From Hydrogenovibrio marinus (GTDB lineage: Bacteria > Pseudomonadota > Gammaproteobacteria > Thiomicrospirales > Thiomicrospiraceae): 64,000 nt of DNA. A program made the position numbers and the translations under genes. The stretch lies in assembly GCF_013340845.1 (NCBI RefSeq), contig NZ_AP020335.1:1488001-1552000 (forward strand), in the 5' to 3' direction. The notes under the pieces were generated by a model that had not been told where the DNA came from, made no database searches, and worked only from the letters and a program-made list of their open reading frames with translations. Positions 20,117-31,446 of the stretch are shown here, in pieces (within the stretch, counting starts at the first letter, position 1; every line of letters starts with the position of its first letter).

Positions 20117-20147
20117 CATTATTGTTAAATATGGTTTTCGATATGCA

Positions 20148-20176
20148 TTTATGACATATTTTTTTCACAAATGCAA
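20148..20176 (-). promoter_or_regulatory. Putative sigma-70 promoter for riboswitch RNA
   Basis: On the minus strand -35 TTGCAT (20171-20176) and -10 CATAAA (20148-20153) with a 17-bp spacer. The predicted start point falls about 25 nt upstream of the riboswitch aptamer, in the AT-rich gap after prfC. Confidence 0.5.
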
Positions 20177-20238
20177 TATAAATCATCGACTTATCGAATA
20201 TTTTTGTTTTTTACTTTCTGAAACCAACTTAAAAAAGA

Positions 20239-21813
20239 TTAATGCTCGCGCGTAGCAACGAACTGCAAGTTTGGCCAACGCTCTTCCATCAAGCTTAAAT
20301 TCACCCTTGTAGGTGCGATGTAAACCAATTGATCAGCCGCATCGTAAGCAACGTTATCCTTTACCTTCGCCAAGAATTTTTCAATCTCAGGCTTGTCACC
20401 CATGATCCAACGTGCCGTCGAGACATTCACTGCTTCAAACAAGCATGAGACGTTGTATTCGTCTTTCAAGCGCTGCGCAACCACTTCGAACTGTAGTACA
20501 CCAACAGCACCCAATATCAAATCGTTATTGGCAATAGGACGGAACAACTGAGTTGCCCCTTCTTCTGATAACTGTGTCAGCCCTTTTTGTAAGGCTTTCA
20601 TTTTCATTGGGTCTTTTAACTGTGCGCGACGGAAAAGCTCAGGAGCAAAGTTTGGAATCCCCGTAAACTTCAGGTCTTCACCTTGTGTAAAAGTGTCACC
20701 AATCTTGATGGTTCCATGGTTATGCAATCCGATAATATCACCAGGATATGCCTCTTCTGCATGCTCACGTTTGTTTGCCAAGAACGTAATTGCCTTGGAA
20801 ATTTTCACATCTTTACCAATACGCACATGTTTAAGCTTCATGCCAGCTTCATACTTACCGGACACGATGCGCATGAATGCAACCCTGTCTCGATGCTGAG
20901 GATCCATATTTGCTTGAATCTTAAAGACAAACCCTGTGAGTTTATCCTCTTCGGCATTGACCATACGAGTTTCCGTTTCACGTCCTTTTGGCGGTGGCGC
21001 ATACTCGGCAAACCCATCCAACAGTTCCTGCAATCCAAAGTTATTCACCGCAGAACCAAAAAACACAGGTGTCAACTGACCCAACAAGAAGGCATCCAAG
21101 TCGAACTCATGGCTCGCGCCACGCACCAGTTCAATTTCTTCTCTCAACTCTTCTGCCATACTACCGATTTTTTCATCCAGCAGAGGGTTATCCAAGCCTT
21201 CAATCAACTCCCCTACAGAGGCATTCAAGCCGTCTGCCACTTCGAAAAGTCTGATGGTGTCATTGTAAAGATGATAGATTCCCTTAAAGCGTTTACCCAT
21301 CCCTATTGGCCAAGTCATTGGCGCACAGCTGATTTTCAACACCTCTTCAACTTCATCTAGCAGCTCAATTGGTTCTTTACCTTCACGGTCAAGTTTGTTG
21401 ATAAAGGTCAGGATTGGTGTGTCACGTAAACGACAAACTTCCATCAATTTGATGGTTCTATCCTCAACCCCTTTTGCAACGTCGATAACCATCAATGCCG
21501 AGTCAACTGCCGTTAAGGTACGGTAAGTATCTTCCGAGAAATCTTCATGACCCGGGGTATCCAACAGGTTCATCATGACTTTTTTGTAAGGGAACTGCAT
21601 CACAGACGAAGCAACGGAAATCCCTCTTTCCTGTTCCATTTTCATCCAGTCGGATGTTGCGCCTCGGTCGGTCTTACGGCTTTTCACCGCACCCGCCATC
21701 TGAATCGCACCACCGTAAAGCAACAACTTTTCTGTTACCGTGGTTTTACCGGCATCCGGATGGGAAATAATCGCAAACGTACGTCTTTTATTTTTTTCTA
21801 ACTGTAAGGACAT
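20239..21813 (-). CDS. prfC: Peptide chain release factor 3
   Basis: GTPase that recycles RF1/RF2 from the terminating ribosome; 524 residues. G motifs: G1 [10 protein letters not shown]2 region [29 protein letters not shown]3 DTPGHEDF, G4 NKLDRE. EF-G-like domains II and III follow. Start taken at ATG 21813 ([13 protein letters not shown]); the upstream TTG at 21822 is less likely, and neither has a strong Shine-Dalgarno. Single gene between the secF terminator and the riboswitch. Confidence 0.96.
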   Translation of the reverse strand: MSLQLEKNKRRTFAIISHPDAGKTTVTEKLLLYGGAIQMAGAVKSRKTDRGATSDWMKMEQERGISVASSVMQFPYKKVMMNLLDTPGHEDFSEDTYRTLTAVDSALMVIDVAKGVEDRTIKLMEVCRLRDTPILTFINKLDREGKEPIELLDEVEEVLKISCAPMTWPIGMGKRFKGIYHLYNDTIRLFEVADGLNASVGELIEGLDNPLLDEKIGSMAEELREEIELVRGASHEFDLDAFLLGQLTPVFFGSAVNNFGLQELLDGFAEYAPPPKGRETETRMVNAEEDKLTGFVFKIQANMDPQHRDRVAFMRIVSGKYEAGMKLKHVRIGKDVKISKAITFLANKREHAEEAYPGDIIGLHNHGTIKIGDTFTQGEDLKFTGIPNFAPELFRRAQLKDPMKMKALQKGLTQLSEEGATQLFRPIANNDLILGAVGVLQFEVVAQRLKDEYNVSCLFEAVNVSTARWIMGDKPEIEKFLAKVKDNVAYDAADQLVYIAPTRVNLSLMEERWPNLQFVATREH

Positions 21814-21894
21814 AAGGGTCAAAAACTCAAACTATCTAAGTGAATTGAAATGGATCAATTTAAATCTGTTCTATCAAATCTCCCATTACAAATA

Positions 21895-21941
21895 AAAAAA
21901 CTGCCAGGTTGGGTCTTTCATTCCCCAACCTGGCAGATTTT
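21895..21941 (-). terminator. secF terminator built from an inverted pair of the 18-bp repeat
   Basis: Stem CTGCCAGGTTGGG (21901-21913) / CCCAACCTGGCAG (21924-21936), 13 perfect base pairs, 10-nt loop, with a TTTTTT run on the minus strand. The right arm plus ATTTT is a full copy of the dispersed repeat CCCAACCTGGCAGATTTT. Confidence 0.85.
21924..21941 (+). repeat. Dispersed 18-bp repeat, copy 1 (inverted partner at 21901-21913)
   Basis: Exact CCCAACCTGGCAGATTTT; with its inverted partner it forms the hairpin after secF. Confidence 0.75.
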
Positions 21942-21979
21942 CGTTGCGTAGAACAAACTACGCAGGAAGATTTATCCGG

Positions 21980-23014
21980 CTATTTTTTCTTTTGGGGAGC
22001 CTGCTTAGCTTCTCTTTGCGCTTCCTCTTCCAAGAAGAGTCTGGTTAGCTCTTCTTCCTGCTCATCTCGGCTAGCGCCTTCTTTAGCAGGTTTCATCAAG
22101 TCTTCTTTCGAAACACCCAAAGCCAATGCAATGGCACTTGCAATGTAAGTTGAGGAATAGGTACCGACTACAATCCCCACAATCAATGCCATCGCAAAGT
22201 TGTGAATAATTTCCCCACCAAAAATAAACAGCGCGATCAACACCACCAACGTCGTGAATGACGTCATGATGGTTCTCGCCAACATTTGGTTAACCGCTAA
22301 GTTGGTTACATCAACTGGCGTCCCTTGACGCTCAATACGGAAGTTTTCACGGACACGGTCGAATACAACAATGGTATCGTTCAAGGAGTAACCAATAACC
22401 GCAAGAATGGCCGCTAGTACTGTCAGGTCAAACTGCGCCTGTGTCCAAGCGAATACACCTACGGTAATCGTTACGTCATGAATCAAAGCTGCAACCGCCC
22501 CGACAGAAAAACGGAATTCGAATCGGAGCGCGACATAAATCAAAATACCGATTAATGCATAGATAACCGCTAAGAAACCGTCTTCGGTCAATTCATCCCC
22601 AACTTGAGGCCCAACGAACTCAACACGTCTAAGGTCGATTTTATCGTCGTTGTTCGACTTCAAAATTCCTAAAATTTGATTGGAGATTTTTGAAGAGTTC
22701 ACACCTTCACGAGGCGCAATACGAATCAACACATCTTCGGCTGAACCAAAATTCTGCACAACCGCTTGGTCAAAACCGTTTGCTTGTAAATTCTGGCGAA
22801 TCTTATCAACATTGGCTGGCTTATCATACGCCAACTCAATAATCGTCCCACCAGTGAAGTCGATACCAAAGTTCAAGCCTTTGATGAGAATCCCGACAAT
22901 GGAAGCGATAATCAAAATCGTCGATGCCACCATCGCGATCTTGCGTTGTCCCATGAAGTTAATCAATTTTTGTTCAGACATATTCGTTTTATCCTGATTC
23001 TTATCTGTTGCCAT
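21980..23014 (-). CDS. secF: Protein translocase subunit SecF
   Basis: 344-residue inner-membrane partner of SecD that uses proton motive force to finish preprotein export. Six membrane segments; signature FGIDFTGGTIIEL after the first, and VIGYSLNDTIVVFDRVREN in the fourth. AGGAGAG lies just upstream of the ATG. The C-terminus has an unusually long charged, Glu/Lys-rich tail (about 60 residues). Starts 9 bp after secD. Confidence 0.96.
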   Translation of the reverse strand: MATDKNQDKTNMSEQKLINFMGQRKIAMVASTILIIASIVGILIKGLNFGIDFTGGTIIELAYDKPANVDKIRQNLQANGFDQAVVQNFGSAEDVLIRIAPREGVNSSKISNQILGILKSNNDDKIDLRRVEFVGPQVGDELTEDGFLAVIYALIGILIYVALRFEFRFSVGAVAALIHDVTITVGVFAWTQAQFDLTVLAAILAVIGYSLNDTIVVFDRVRENFRIERQGTPVDVTNLAVNQMLARTIMTSFTTLVVLIALFIFGGEIIHNFAMALIVGIVVGTYSSTYIASAIALALGVSKEDLMKPAKEGASRDEQEEELTRLFLEEEAQREAKQAPQKKK

Positions 23015-23023
23015 GTTTCTCTC

Positions 23024-24907
23024 CTAAACCGATAGCTTTTCAATCGGCTTGTTGCCATAACGCCAATTGACGATAGCACGCGTACCCATAATGGCCGTAA
23101 ACATGGAAGTAATAATCCCGATAGACAAGGTGATTGCAAACCCTTTGATTGGCCCAGTACCAAAACTGAACAGTACGATGGCCGCCAACAAGGTAGTGAT
23201 GTTCGCATCCGCAATGGTGACAAATGCTTTTTCATAACCAGCATTAATAGCCGCCTGTACAGAACCCACTCTCAACTCTTCGCGGATACGCTCGAAAATC
23301 AGTACGTTGGCATCAACCGCCATACCGACGGTCAGAACGATACCTGCAATCCCCGGCAGCGTTAAAGTTGCCTGCATCAATGACATAATGGCGACAATCA
23401 AAATCAAGTTCAGTGTCAGCGCAAGATTGGCAATCATGCCAAACACTTTGTAGCGCCATGCCATGACTACCAACACTAGGATAAAGCCGATAATGACCGA
23501 CATGAACCCTTGGTCAATGTTATCTTTACCAAGGCTTGGCCCAACGGTTCTTTCTTCAACAATTTCCATTGGCGCTGCCAGCGCACCCGCTCTTAACAAC
23601 AATGCCAAGTCTTGAGCTTCACGTGGTGAAGACAAGCCTGTGATCTGGAAGCGATTAGCGAACTGCCCTTGGATAACTGCCGCGTTGATGACGTCTTTAG
23701 ACGTTACACGACGCTTAACCTTTTTACCGTTTTCCAGCACAGTATCAATGCGTGTTTCGATGTAAACAACCGCCATACGGTTACCGACGTTTTTCTTCGT
23801 CGTTGCCAACATCTTACGACCACCAACGCTATCCAATGTCACGCTAACTTCAGGAGAACCTGACTTGGATTCAATACCTGATTGCGCATTGATAACGTTG
23901 TCACCGCTAACGATGATACGACGTTGAAGTAAAATCGGACGGCCATCACGGAAATGATACAAGCGAGCGCCATGAGGTGCATAACCTGTTTTCTCAGCTT
24001 CCTGAGGATCCCCTTTTTCTTCAACCAATCTGAATTCCAGTGTTGCCGTCGCCCCTAAGATTTCTTTAGCCTTAGCGGTATCCTGAACACCCGGTAACTG
24101 CACAACAATACGACGATCGCCCTGTTGTTGGATAACCGGCTCGGAAACCCCTAGCTCATTGATACGGTTACGCAACGTGGTGATGTTTTGTTTCAAAGCA
24201 TAAGACTTAGCTGTAGCGATGGTCTTAGGAGACAGCAGCAATTCCAATGAAGGTTCTCTTCCTTCTGGCAGTTGCTTGATGATGAAATCGCCATCAAATT
24301 TCTTGTTGATTTCCGCCTGAGCTTCATCAAGGTTCGTCCCTTCACGGAATTTAACCCACAAAGCTTCTTTTTCGTAATCTACTGACAGGTAACGAATACG
24401 CTTTTCACGGAAAGAGGCTTTGATTTCGTCGACATAACGGGTATAGGCTTTTTGCACCGCCGTTTCCATATCGACATCCATCAAGAAGTGCACACCACCA
24501 CGCAAGTCCAAACCTAGGAACATAGGTTCAGCACCCAAGTCTCTTAAAAACTGCGGCGTTGCAGGCGCAAGGTTAAGTGCGACAACCGCTTCTCGACCCA
24601 AAAGGTTTTTGATGACACTCTTCGCTTTTAACTGCTCTTCAGTTGAGTTGAATCGAACCAACAATTGGTCAGCCTTATAACTCATGCTCTTGATGGGGAG
24701 ATTGGCATCTTCCAAAGCTTTTTGCACTCTGGTTTCAATAGAAGCATTGAAGTTCACGGCTTTCGCTGGCGAGATTTGAACCGCAGGGTCATCACCAAAC
24801 AGGTTAGGGGCTGAATAAATCACCCCCAATACAATCACGACTGCCAGCAAAATATATTTCCAGGCTGGGTATTGGTTACTAATGACTTTTCTCTTAGAGT
24901 CAAACAT
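23024..24907 (-). CDS. secD: Protein translocase subunit SecD
   Basis: 627 residues: one N-terminal membrane helix, the large periplasmic P1 domain (about 30-450, LGLDLRGGVHFLMDVD at its start) and five C-terminal membrane helices with the conserved GIVLTVGMAVDANVLIFERIREE. Works with SecF and YajC at the SecYEG channel. Second gene of yajC-secD-secF, separated from yajC by a terminator-like hairpin that may set the stoichiometry. Confidence 0.97.
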   Translation of the reverse strand: MFDSKRKVISNQYPAWKYILLAVVIVLGVIYSAPNLFGDDPAVQISPAKAVNFNASIETRVQKALEDANLPIKSMSYKADQLLVRFNSTEEQLKAKSVIKNLLGREAVVALNLAPATPQFLRDLGAEPMFLGLDLRGGVHFLMDVDMETAVQKAYTRYVDEIKASFREKRIRYLSVDYEKEALWVKFREGTNLDEAQAEINKKFDGDFIIKQLPEGREPSLELLLSPKTIATAKSYALKQNITTLRNRINELGVSEPVIQQQGDRRIVVQLPGVQDTAKAKEILGATATLEFRLVEEKGDPQEAEKTGYAPHGARLYHFRDGRPILLQRRIIVSGDNVINAQSGIESKSGSPEVSVTLDSVGGRKMLATTKKNVGNRMAVVYIETRIDTVLENGKKVKRRVTSKDVINAAVIQGQFANRFQITGLSSPREAQDLALLLRAGALAAPMEIVEERTVGPSLGKDNIDQGFMSVIIGFILVLVVMAWRYKVFGMIANLALTLNLILIVAIMSLMQATLTLPGIAGIVLTVGMAVDANVLIFERIREELRVGSVQAAINAGYEKAFVTIADANITTLLAAIVLFSFGTGPIKGFAITLSIGIITSMFTAIMGTRAIVNWRYGNKPIEKLSV

Positions 24908-25000
24908 GTTTAATTTTCCAAACTCAACATTAAAACAGCACCACCTGCAAGGATTTCAAGATTCAAAGGTTTGAACTTACAGCGTGGCTTAAAACAACAA

Positions 25001-25019
25001 AAGGGGCATAATGCCCCTT
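25001..25019 (-). terminator. Terminator/attenuator between yajC and secD
   Basis: Inverted repeat AAGGGGCAT/ATGCCCCTT, followed on the minus strand by TTGTTGTTTT. It lies 17 bp after the yajC stop, so it probably gives partial termination ahead of secDF. Confidence 0.65.
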
Positions 25020-25035
25020 CTGAAAAGTGTCTCGA

Positions 25036-25374
25036 TTATTCCGCAGTCCCTTTCAAGGTCCCTTTTGGCAATTCACGAGAAACATTTTGTCTTTCAACTT
25101 TGACGATTACGTTGTTGGCAATTTCCAAATCAACGAAGTTCTCGTCCATATCACGGACCTTACCGGCAAGACCGCCGTAAGTAACAACTTCTGAACCTTT
25201 AGAAAGTGCTTCCACCAACTTTTTGTGCTCTTTCGCTTTCTTTTGCTGAGGACGAATCAACAAGAAGTAAAATACGACAAATAAAATAATCAATGGCAAC
25301 AAAGCTTCAAAACCGCCACCTTGTGCCGCTGCCGCGCCACCATCTGCCATCGCATCAGAAATAAAAAAACCCAT
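25036..25374 (-). CDS. yajC: Preprotein translocase subunit YajC
   Basis: 112 residues: short Ala/Gly-rich N-terminus, one membrane helix (about 25-42, LLPLIILFVVFYFLLIRPQQKK) and the cytoplasmic YajC domain (LSKGSEVVTYGGLAGKV). GGGAG precedes ATG 25374. Follows tgt in the classical queA-tgt-yajC-secD-secF order. Confidence 0.95.
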   Translation of the reverse strand: MGFFISDAMADGGAAAAQGGGFEALLPLIILFVVFYFLLIRPQQKKAKEHKKLVEALSKGSEVVTYGGLAGKVRDMDENFVDLEIANNVIVKVERQNVSRELPKGTLKGTAE

Positions 25375-25515
25375 CTTTTGTCTCCCAATAAGATTTATCT
25401 AAAAATTAGTCGCCGTATTTTGGCATAGTTCACTTCAAAATACTATGCAAAAACAGGCCAAATCAACAGTTTCTCACTCATTAAATTCCGATAAGCACTA
25501 CAATCCTACCAGAAC

Positions 25516-25555
25516 CCCAACCTGGCAGATTTTCTTCAAAATCTACCAGGTTGGG
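25516..25555 (-). repeat. Inverted pair of the 18-bp repeat after tgt, copies 2 and 3
   Basis: CCCAACCTGGCAGATTTT (25516-25533) faces AAAATCTACCAGGTTGGG (25538-25555) across a 4-nt loop; the 18-bp stem is complete with one G-U pair when transcribed on the minus strand. It begins 6 bp after the tgt stop. There is no T-tract, so it is less a classical terminator than a stable 3' hairpin. Confidence 0.75.
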
Positions 25556-25561
25556 TCAGAA

Positions 25562-27750
<2,189 letters not shown>

Positions 27751-27824
27751 CTATAAAATTTAAACAGCACTTCCGCTCCAAACAGCAAAAGTGCAAATCT
27801 TTTAAAACCGCAAATTATACTTGA

Positions 27825-27845
27825 TTCCAACTATTTAAGTTGGAA
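27825..27845. promoter_or_regulatory. Palindrome between queA and the DUF3087 gene
   Basis: Perfect 8-bp inverted repeat TTCCAACT-attta-AGTTGGAA between two divergent genes; no T-tract. Could be an operator or a leader hairpin. Confidence 0.35.
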
Positions 27846-27940
27846 GTTGGTTGCTAAAAGCTACCCGCTACACCGGTTTTTTTAATAGAATTGGCTTTCT
27901 GTTAAAAAATATAAGATTACACAAGCACTCTGGAAAATTT

Positions 27941-28468
27941 ATGTTCGAAATCCAAGACGTTGATCCCAAGCTGTATCGACAAAAAACACGTAATGCCACC
28001 CTCATCATCATGGGAATGTTTTTAGTCATCGGCATGATTTTCGCCACGCTAAGTGTCAAACTACTCTCTGCGTATAACTCAAATCCTTGGGTACTGAATT
28101 TCATTGGCGCGTTGGTTGGCCTAATCATCACCTTTTTTATCGTCAAAGTTTTCTTTATTGACAAAGAGTGGATGCGTGAATCCATGTATGGCTGGCAACT
28201 AAAACGCTCTTTAATGCGCATCACTAACGTCATGGAAAAACTCAGAAAAGATGTCGCCATCAACGACCACCAAGCCATGAAAACCATGAGATTTTATCAC
28301 TTAGGGCTTGAGCAGATGCATCGCCTTGAAGACAACCACTCTGAACTCATTGATTTATTGGCAGAAAAGCGTGAGTTGGAAGATAAAATGAATGCCGCAG
28401 GCATAGACCTGAACCAAAGCACTTTTGACCCGTCGCAAGTGGCGCGTTACCACTCACAATCAAACTAG
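27941..28468 (+). CDS. DUF3087 family membrane protein
   Basis: 175 residues from ATG 27941 (MFEIQDVDPKLYRQKTRNAT); the longer frame from 27851 has no support. Two membrane helices (about 21-43 and 51-73) followed by a cytoplasmic helical domain (KRSLMRITNVMEKL, HQAMKTMRFYHLGLEQMHRLEDN). Matches the DUF3087 family of gammaproteobacteria by these features; function unknown. The next gene follows after 9 bp, so they are probably co-transcribed. Confidence 0.75.
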   Translation: MFEIQDVDPKLYRQKTRNATLIIMGMFLVIGMIFATLSVKLLSAYNSNPWVLNFIGALVGLIITFFIVKVFFIDKEWMRESMYGWQLKRSLMRITNVMEKLRKDVAINDHQAMKTMRFYHLGLEQMHRLEDNHSELIDLLAEKRELEDKMNAAGIDLNQSTFDPSQVARYHSQSN

Positions 28469-28477
28469 GTTGGCAAA

Positions 28478-28765
28478 ATGAAAACTCTACTATTATTCGT
28501 CGTCGCTTTCTTCGCATACTTGCTAGTGCGTTTTATCATGAAAAGAGTCAATGAGATTCGTCAAGATGCATTGTCTGGCAATGAACAGGAACAGAATACG
28601 ACATCTGAAAAAGCCGAACGTATGGCCACTTGTGTCGAATGCGGTTTGAGACTACCTGAATCGGAAGCCATTCCCCTTAACCCGGCTGAAAAGATTGGCG
28701 ACACCTATAACATTGCTTTTTGCAGTCAAGAGCATAAACAGCTTTATTTGAAAAAACACTCATAA
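28478..28765 (+). CDS. PP0621-like small membrane-anchored zinc-binding protein
   Basis: 95 residues: one N-terminal membrane helix (about 3-20), a linker, then a treble-clef-like motif CVECGLRLPESEAI ... FCSQEHKQLY with three cysteines and a histidine. The pattern matches the PP0621 family of proteobacteria, usually found alone or near pil/ampD genes. Function unknown. Confidence 0.75.
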   Translation: MKTLLLFVVAFFAYLLVRFIMKRVNEIRQDALSGNEQEQNTTSEKAERMATCVECGLRLPESEAIPLNPAEKIGDTYNIAFCSQEHKQLYLKKHS

Positions 28766-28786
28766 ACTTCATAGAAGCTTATAGCC

Positions 28787-29236
28787 TTAAGATAAAACCT
28801 TTACGACCGTTACATCAAAAATTAGTGGCTGACCGGCCAATGGATGATTAAAGTCCATCACCACTTCATCTTCTTTGATTTGATACACCGTTGCTGGAAT
28901 TTCATCTCCAGTTGGTGTGTTAAAACCAATGACATGCCCCTCGGTCAACTGCATACCTTCAGGAAAGTCTGCCTTTTTCATGGTTTGAAAATTCATAGGA
29001 TCCGGTTGACCAAAAGCATCTTCCGGCATCAGAGTGAATTTTGCGCGTGTTCCTTCTTCTAGCCCAACCAGCAGTTCATCCAACTTGGCTAAAAACTGAC
29101 CATCTCCAACTTGAAATACAAAGACCTCATTTTCCTCAGTCTGTTCTACCACTGTGTCATCGAGCAAACTAAGTTTGAACTGAACTTCTAGCTCTGAAGT
29201 TTCAGAAACGCGTTTTAGCCTAGTTTTTTCGGTCAT
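28787..29236 (-). CDS. FKBP-type peptidyl-prolyl isomerase (SlpA-like)
   Basis: 149 residues with the SlpA/FkpB layout: FKBP strand, inserted IF chaperone domain (EDAFGQPDPMNFQTMKKADFP ... GHVIGFNTPTG) and the final DFNHPLAGQPLIFDV strand. Usually paired with ispH; here it overlaps the diguanylate cyclase gene by 4 bp (start inside its stop), so the two are translationally coupled. Confidence 0.88.
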   Translation of the reverse strand: MTEKTRLKRVSETSELEVQFKLSLLDDTVVEQTEENEVFVFQVGDGQFLAKLDELLVGLEEGTRAKFTLMPEDAFGQPDPMNFQTMKKADFPEGMQLTEGHVIGFNTPTGDEIPATVYQIKEDEVVMDFNHPLAGQPLIFDVTVVKVLS

Positions 29237-30486
29237 GCTTTATCTTCTTTCGTTTGTGTACGTTTTCTAGTTGTTGACGATGTTTTTGATGTGGTTTTGG
29301 TAGAGGTCTCTCCATACACCTTCACACAGTTTCTTCCTGCTTTTTTCGCAACGTAAAGGGCTTCATCCGCCAACTTCATAACAGCTTCAGGCTGCTGACT
29401 TCTTTCCGTTTTTTCTGCCAATCCAAAGCTCACGGTCACTTTTGTCTCGGCTTTCTGTCCCTTTTCCATGACTTCCAATGGTACTTCTGATATCTGTACG
29501 CGAATATCATCCAAAATCGGCTTTACTTGTTCAGCAGTTTTACCTGGGAAAACAACAGTAAACTCCTCCCCACCGTAGCGATAAGGGTAACCAACAGGGA
29601 TTTTCGACAATTGATAAGCAACCAGCTTCAGCGCGTTATCTCCAATATCGTGCCCATAGCGGTCATTAAAGGATTTGAAGTGGTCGATATCCATCATGGC
29701 AATCGCATATTTACGACCTAAGCCAGTAAATCTTTCAAATAATGCTCTACGCCCCTTCATACCGGTTAATTGATCGGTGTGAGCAATTTGATGAGAGTCA
29801 AAAACCAAAGATAAAATAATCAACCCGGCGGCAATAGATGACAGCCAAGCCAATACACCAAAAGACGCATATTGATTCAGACCGTACGCCATTAATATCA
29901 ATACAAAGATGACTGTATTGTCTAAAACTTTAGGGTGGTCTTGAAACGCATTACGAATAACAATAACCAACCACGCCGCCATCGTCACTAAAAACGGAAC
30001 CATTGGCAACGTAATACCGGAAGCGCCCACAGGCTGCGCCATTGTCAGTATGACATTCATCGGCAAATTATCCATCAACCAGTAGAACCCAAATCCTTGC
30101 AAACCAAACAGCGCTAGCAGACTAAAGACGTAGGGTTTAGACATTACGCCTTTTTCAGGCAGTAAAATCCAAACTAAAAGGTTCAACGGCAGGAAGGTTG
30201 CCAACAATGGATAAAATGCTGTAACCGCTAAGATATCCGTTTGTCCGGTATTTTTCGGAAAAAAGTAAACAATGGCGAAGTTCAATACCGCCAAGGTTAA
30301 CAACAGAAAGATAGGTTGAATTCGGTTTAGAAAAACACTGATAAAGATACCCAATGCAGCCGTGATATATGGTGCATAGAGCAATAATGTTTGAACTGGC
30401 TTCGGCCAATGGGCAATTTGTCCTATTTGCCAAAAGGCCAAAACTGAAAATCCGACTAACCAGATATAGTGCTTCGCATTAGACAT
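29233..30486 (-). CDS. Membrane diguanylate cyclase (GGDEF)
   Basis: 417 residues. The first ~230 form six to eight membrane helices of a sensor type I cannot name; the C-terminal GGDEF domain has MMDIDHFKSFNDRYGHDIGD (metal ligand D266) and the active site GGEEF (305-309), so it should make c-di-GMP. No RxxD inhibitory site is visible upstream of GGEEF. The last ~30 residues are a Thr/Ser/Lys-rich tail. Overlaps the FKBP gene by 4 bp. It is a local candidate source of ligand for the riboswitch at 20.1 kb. Confidence 0.9.
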   Translation of the reverse strand: MSNAKHYIWLVGFSVLAFWQIGQIAHWPKPVQTLLLYAPYITAALGIFISVFLNRIQPIFLLLTLAVLNFAIVYFFPKNTGQTDILAVTAFYPLLATFLPLNLLVWILLPEKGVMSKPYVFSLLALFGLQGFGFYWLMDNLPMNVILTMAQPVGASGITLPMVPFLVTMAAWLVIVIRNAFQDHPKVLDNTVIFVLILMAYGLNQYASFGVLAWLSSIAAGLIILSLVFDSHQIAHTDQLTGMKGRRALFERFTGLGRKYAIAMMDIDHFKSFNDRYGHDIGDNALKLVAYQLSKIPVGYPYRYGGEEFTVVFPGKTAEQVKPILDDIRVQISEVPLEVMEKGQKAETKVTVSFGLAEKTERSQQPEAVMKLADEALYVAKKAGRNCVKVYGETSTKTTSKTSSTTRKRTQTKEDKA

Positions 30487-30532
30487 GGCAATTCCGTTTG
30501 TACATTCTTAATTGAAGAGAGTAGTTTCTGAG

Positions 30533-30874
30533 TTAGTGCTTACCGAATATTGAAAAATCATCTTTCGGTTTATCGACACAACTGATACGCCACTCTAAAA
30601 CATAGTCACAATGTTTATATGCTGCACATTGGTCGTCGCTGTAACCAAACTCGGCTTTTTTTGCTGCATTTTTGGACAACACATCATAGCCACTCGGACA
30701 AAGCTCACTTGCTTTCGAAGCCAGTGCACTACTCATCAAATCTCTTGGCGGCTCGTTATATGGATGGGTTAAGATAAAATGTGTGTCGTCGATTTTTTTA
30801 GTTTGAATCTGGCTACAACCTGACAATAAAACAGTCATAGCCACAAGTATAAATGCAAGGTTTTTCAAGATCAC
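30533..30874 (-). CDS. Hypothetical lipoprotein
   Basis: 113 residues with a lipoprotein signal (MILKNLAFILVAMTVLLSGC, lipobox LLSGC, lipidated C20). The mature part has four further cysteines, compatible with two disulfides (ASELCPSGY, DDQCAAYKHCDYVLEWRISC). I recognise no family. It overlaps the upstream lipoprotein gene by 4 bp. Confidence 0.7.
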   Translation of the reverse strand: MILKNLAFILVAMTVLLSGCSQIQTKKIDDTHFILTHPYNEPPRDLMSSALASKASELCPSGYDVLSKNAAKKAEFGYSDDQCAAYKHCDYVLEWRISCVDKPKDDFSIFGKH

Positions 30875-31176
30875 TGTGCCTCTTCTTTAATTCCGATTTC
30901 TTGCACGATAAAACACATATTGGTATGCATTTTCTTTCCATTCACTAAAAAAGACGCGCCGTTGGCAAATTTGTCATCTTGGTTAAGACGAATATTACCT
31001 TTAATCACTTTAATTAACTTACCGGAGTAACAACTATAAATTTCTATCTTACGATCTAGACCAACCCAGTCTGATTGGATGTTTTTAGCTGTATTGGAGA
31101 CCTTTTCACAACCACTTAAACTGAACAAGCTCAGCAAAGTGGCGCCAGTAGCAATTGCTAGCAGAATATTTCTCAT
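30871..31176 (-). CDS. Hypothetical lipoprotein
   Basis: 101 residues from ATG 31176 (MRNILLAIATG); a GTG 9 bp upstream is an alternative. Signal peptide ends in the lipobox LSLSGC. The mature domain (VGLDRKIEIYSCYSGKLIKVIKGNIRLNQDD) resembles small beta-strand domains seen in DUF-type lipoproteins; no family recognised. First gene of a probable four-gene unit: two lipoproteins, diguanylate cyclase, FKBP. Confidence 0.65.
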   Translation of the reverse strand: MRNILLAIATGATLLSLFSLSGCEKVSNTAKNIQSDWVGLDRKIEIYSCYSGKLIKVIKGNIRLNQDDKFANGASFLVNGKKMHTNMCFIVQEIGIKEEAQ

Positions 31177-31446
31177 AATTCCCACTTCAGATTTTCTCTT
31201 TGTGTATGTTCACGGTATCGGTATTTTACCTTTTTAACTAACAGATTGCTGAGAGGATTCCCACTAAATCATGACTCCATAAATCCATGAAAAGTCAGTT
31301 AATAAGTTTAATTTATGCAAAATAGAAATTACTTATAAATATTCAACATAAAAATTGATTCCAAACCCTTGGTTTTTCTCGTTATCATACAATCAAATAG
31401 ATATTCAACAACTTAAAAAACCTAAGTAGTTAACAAGGTACCTCCT

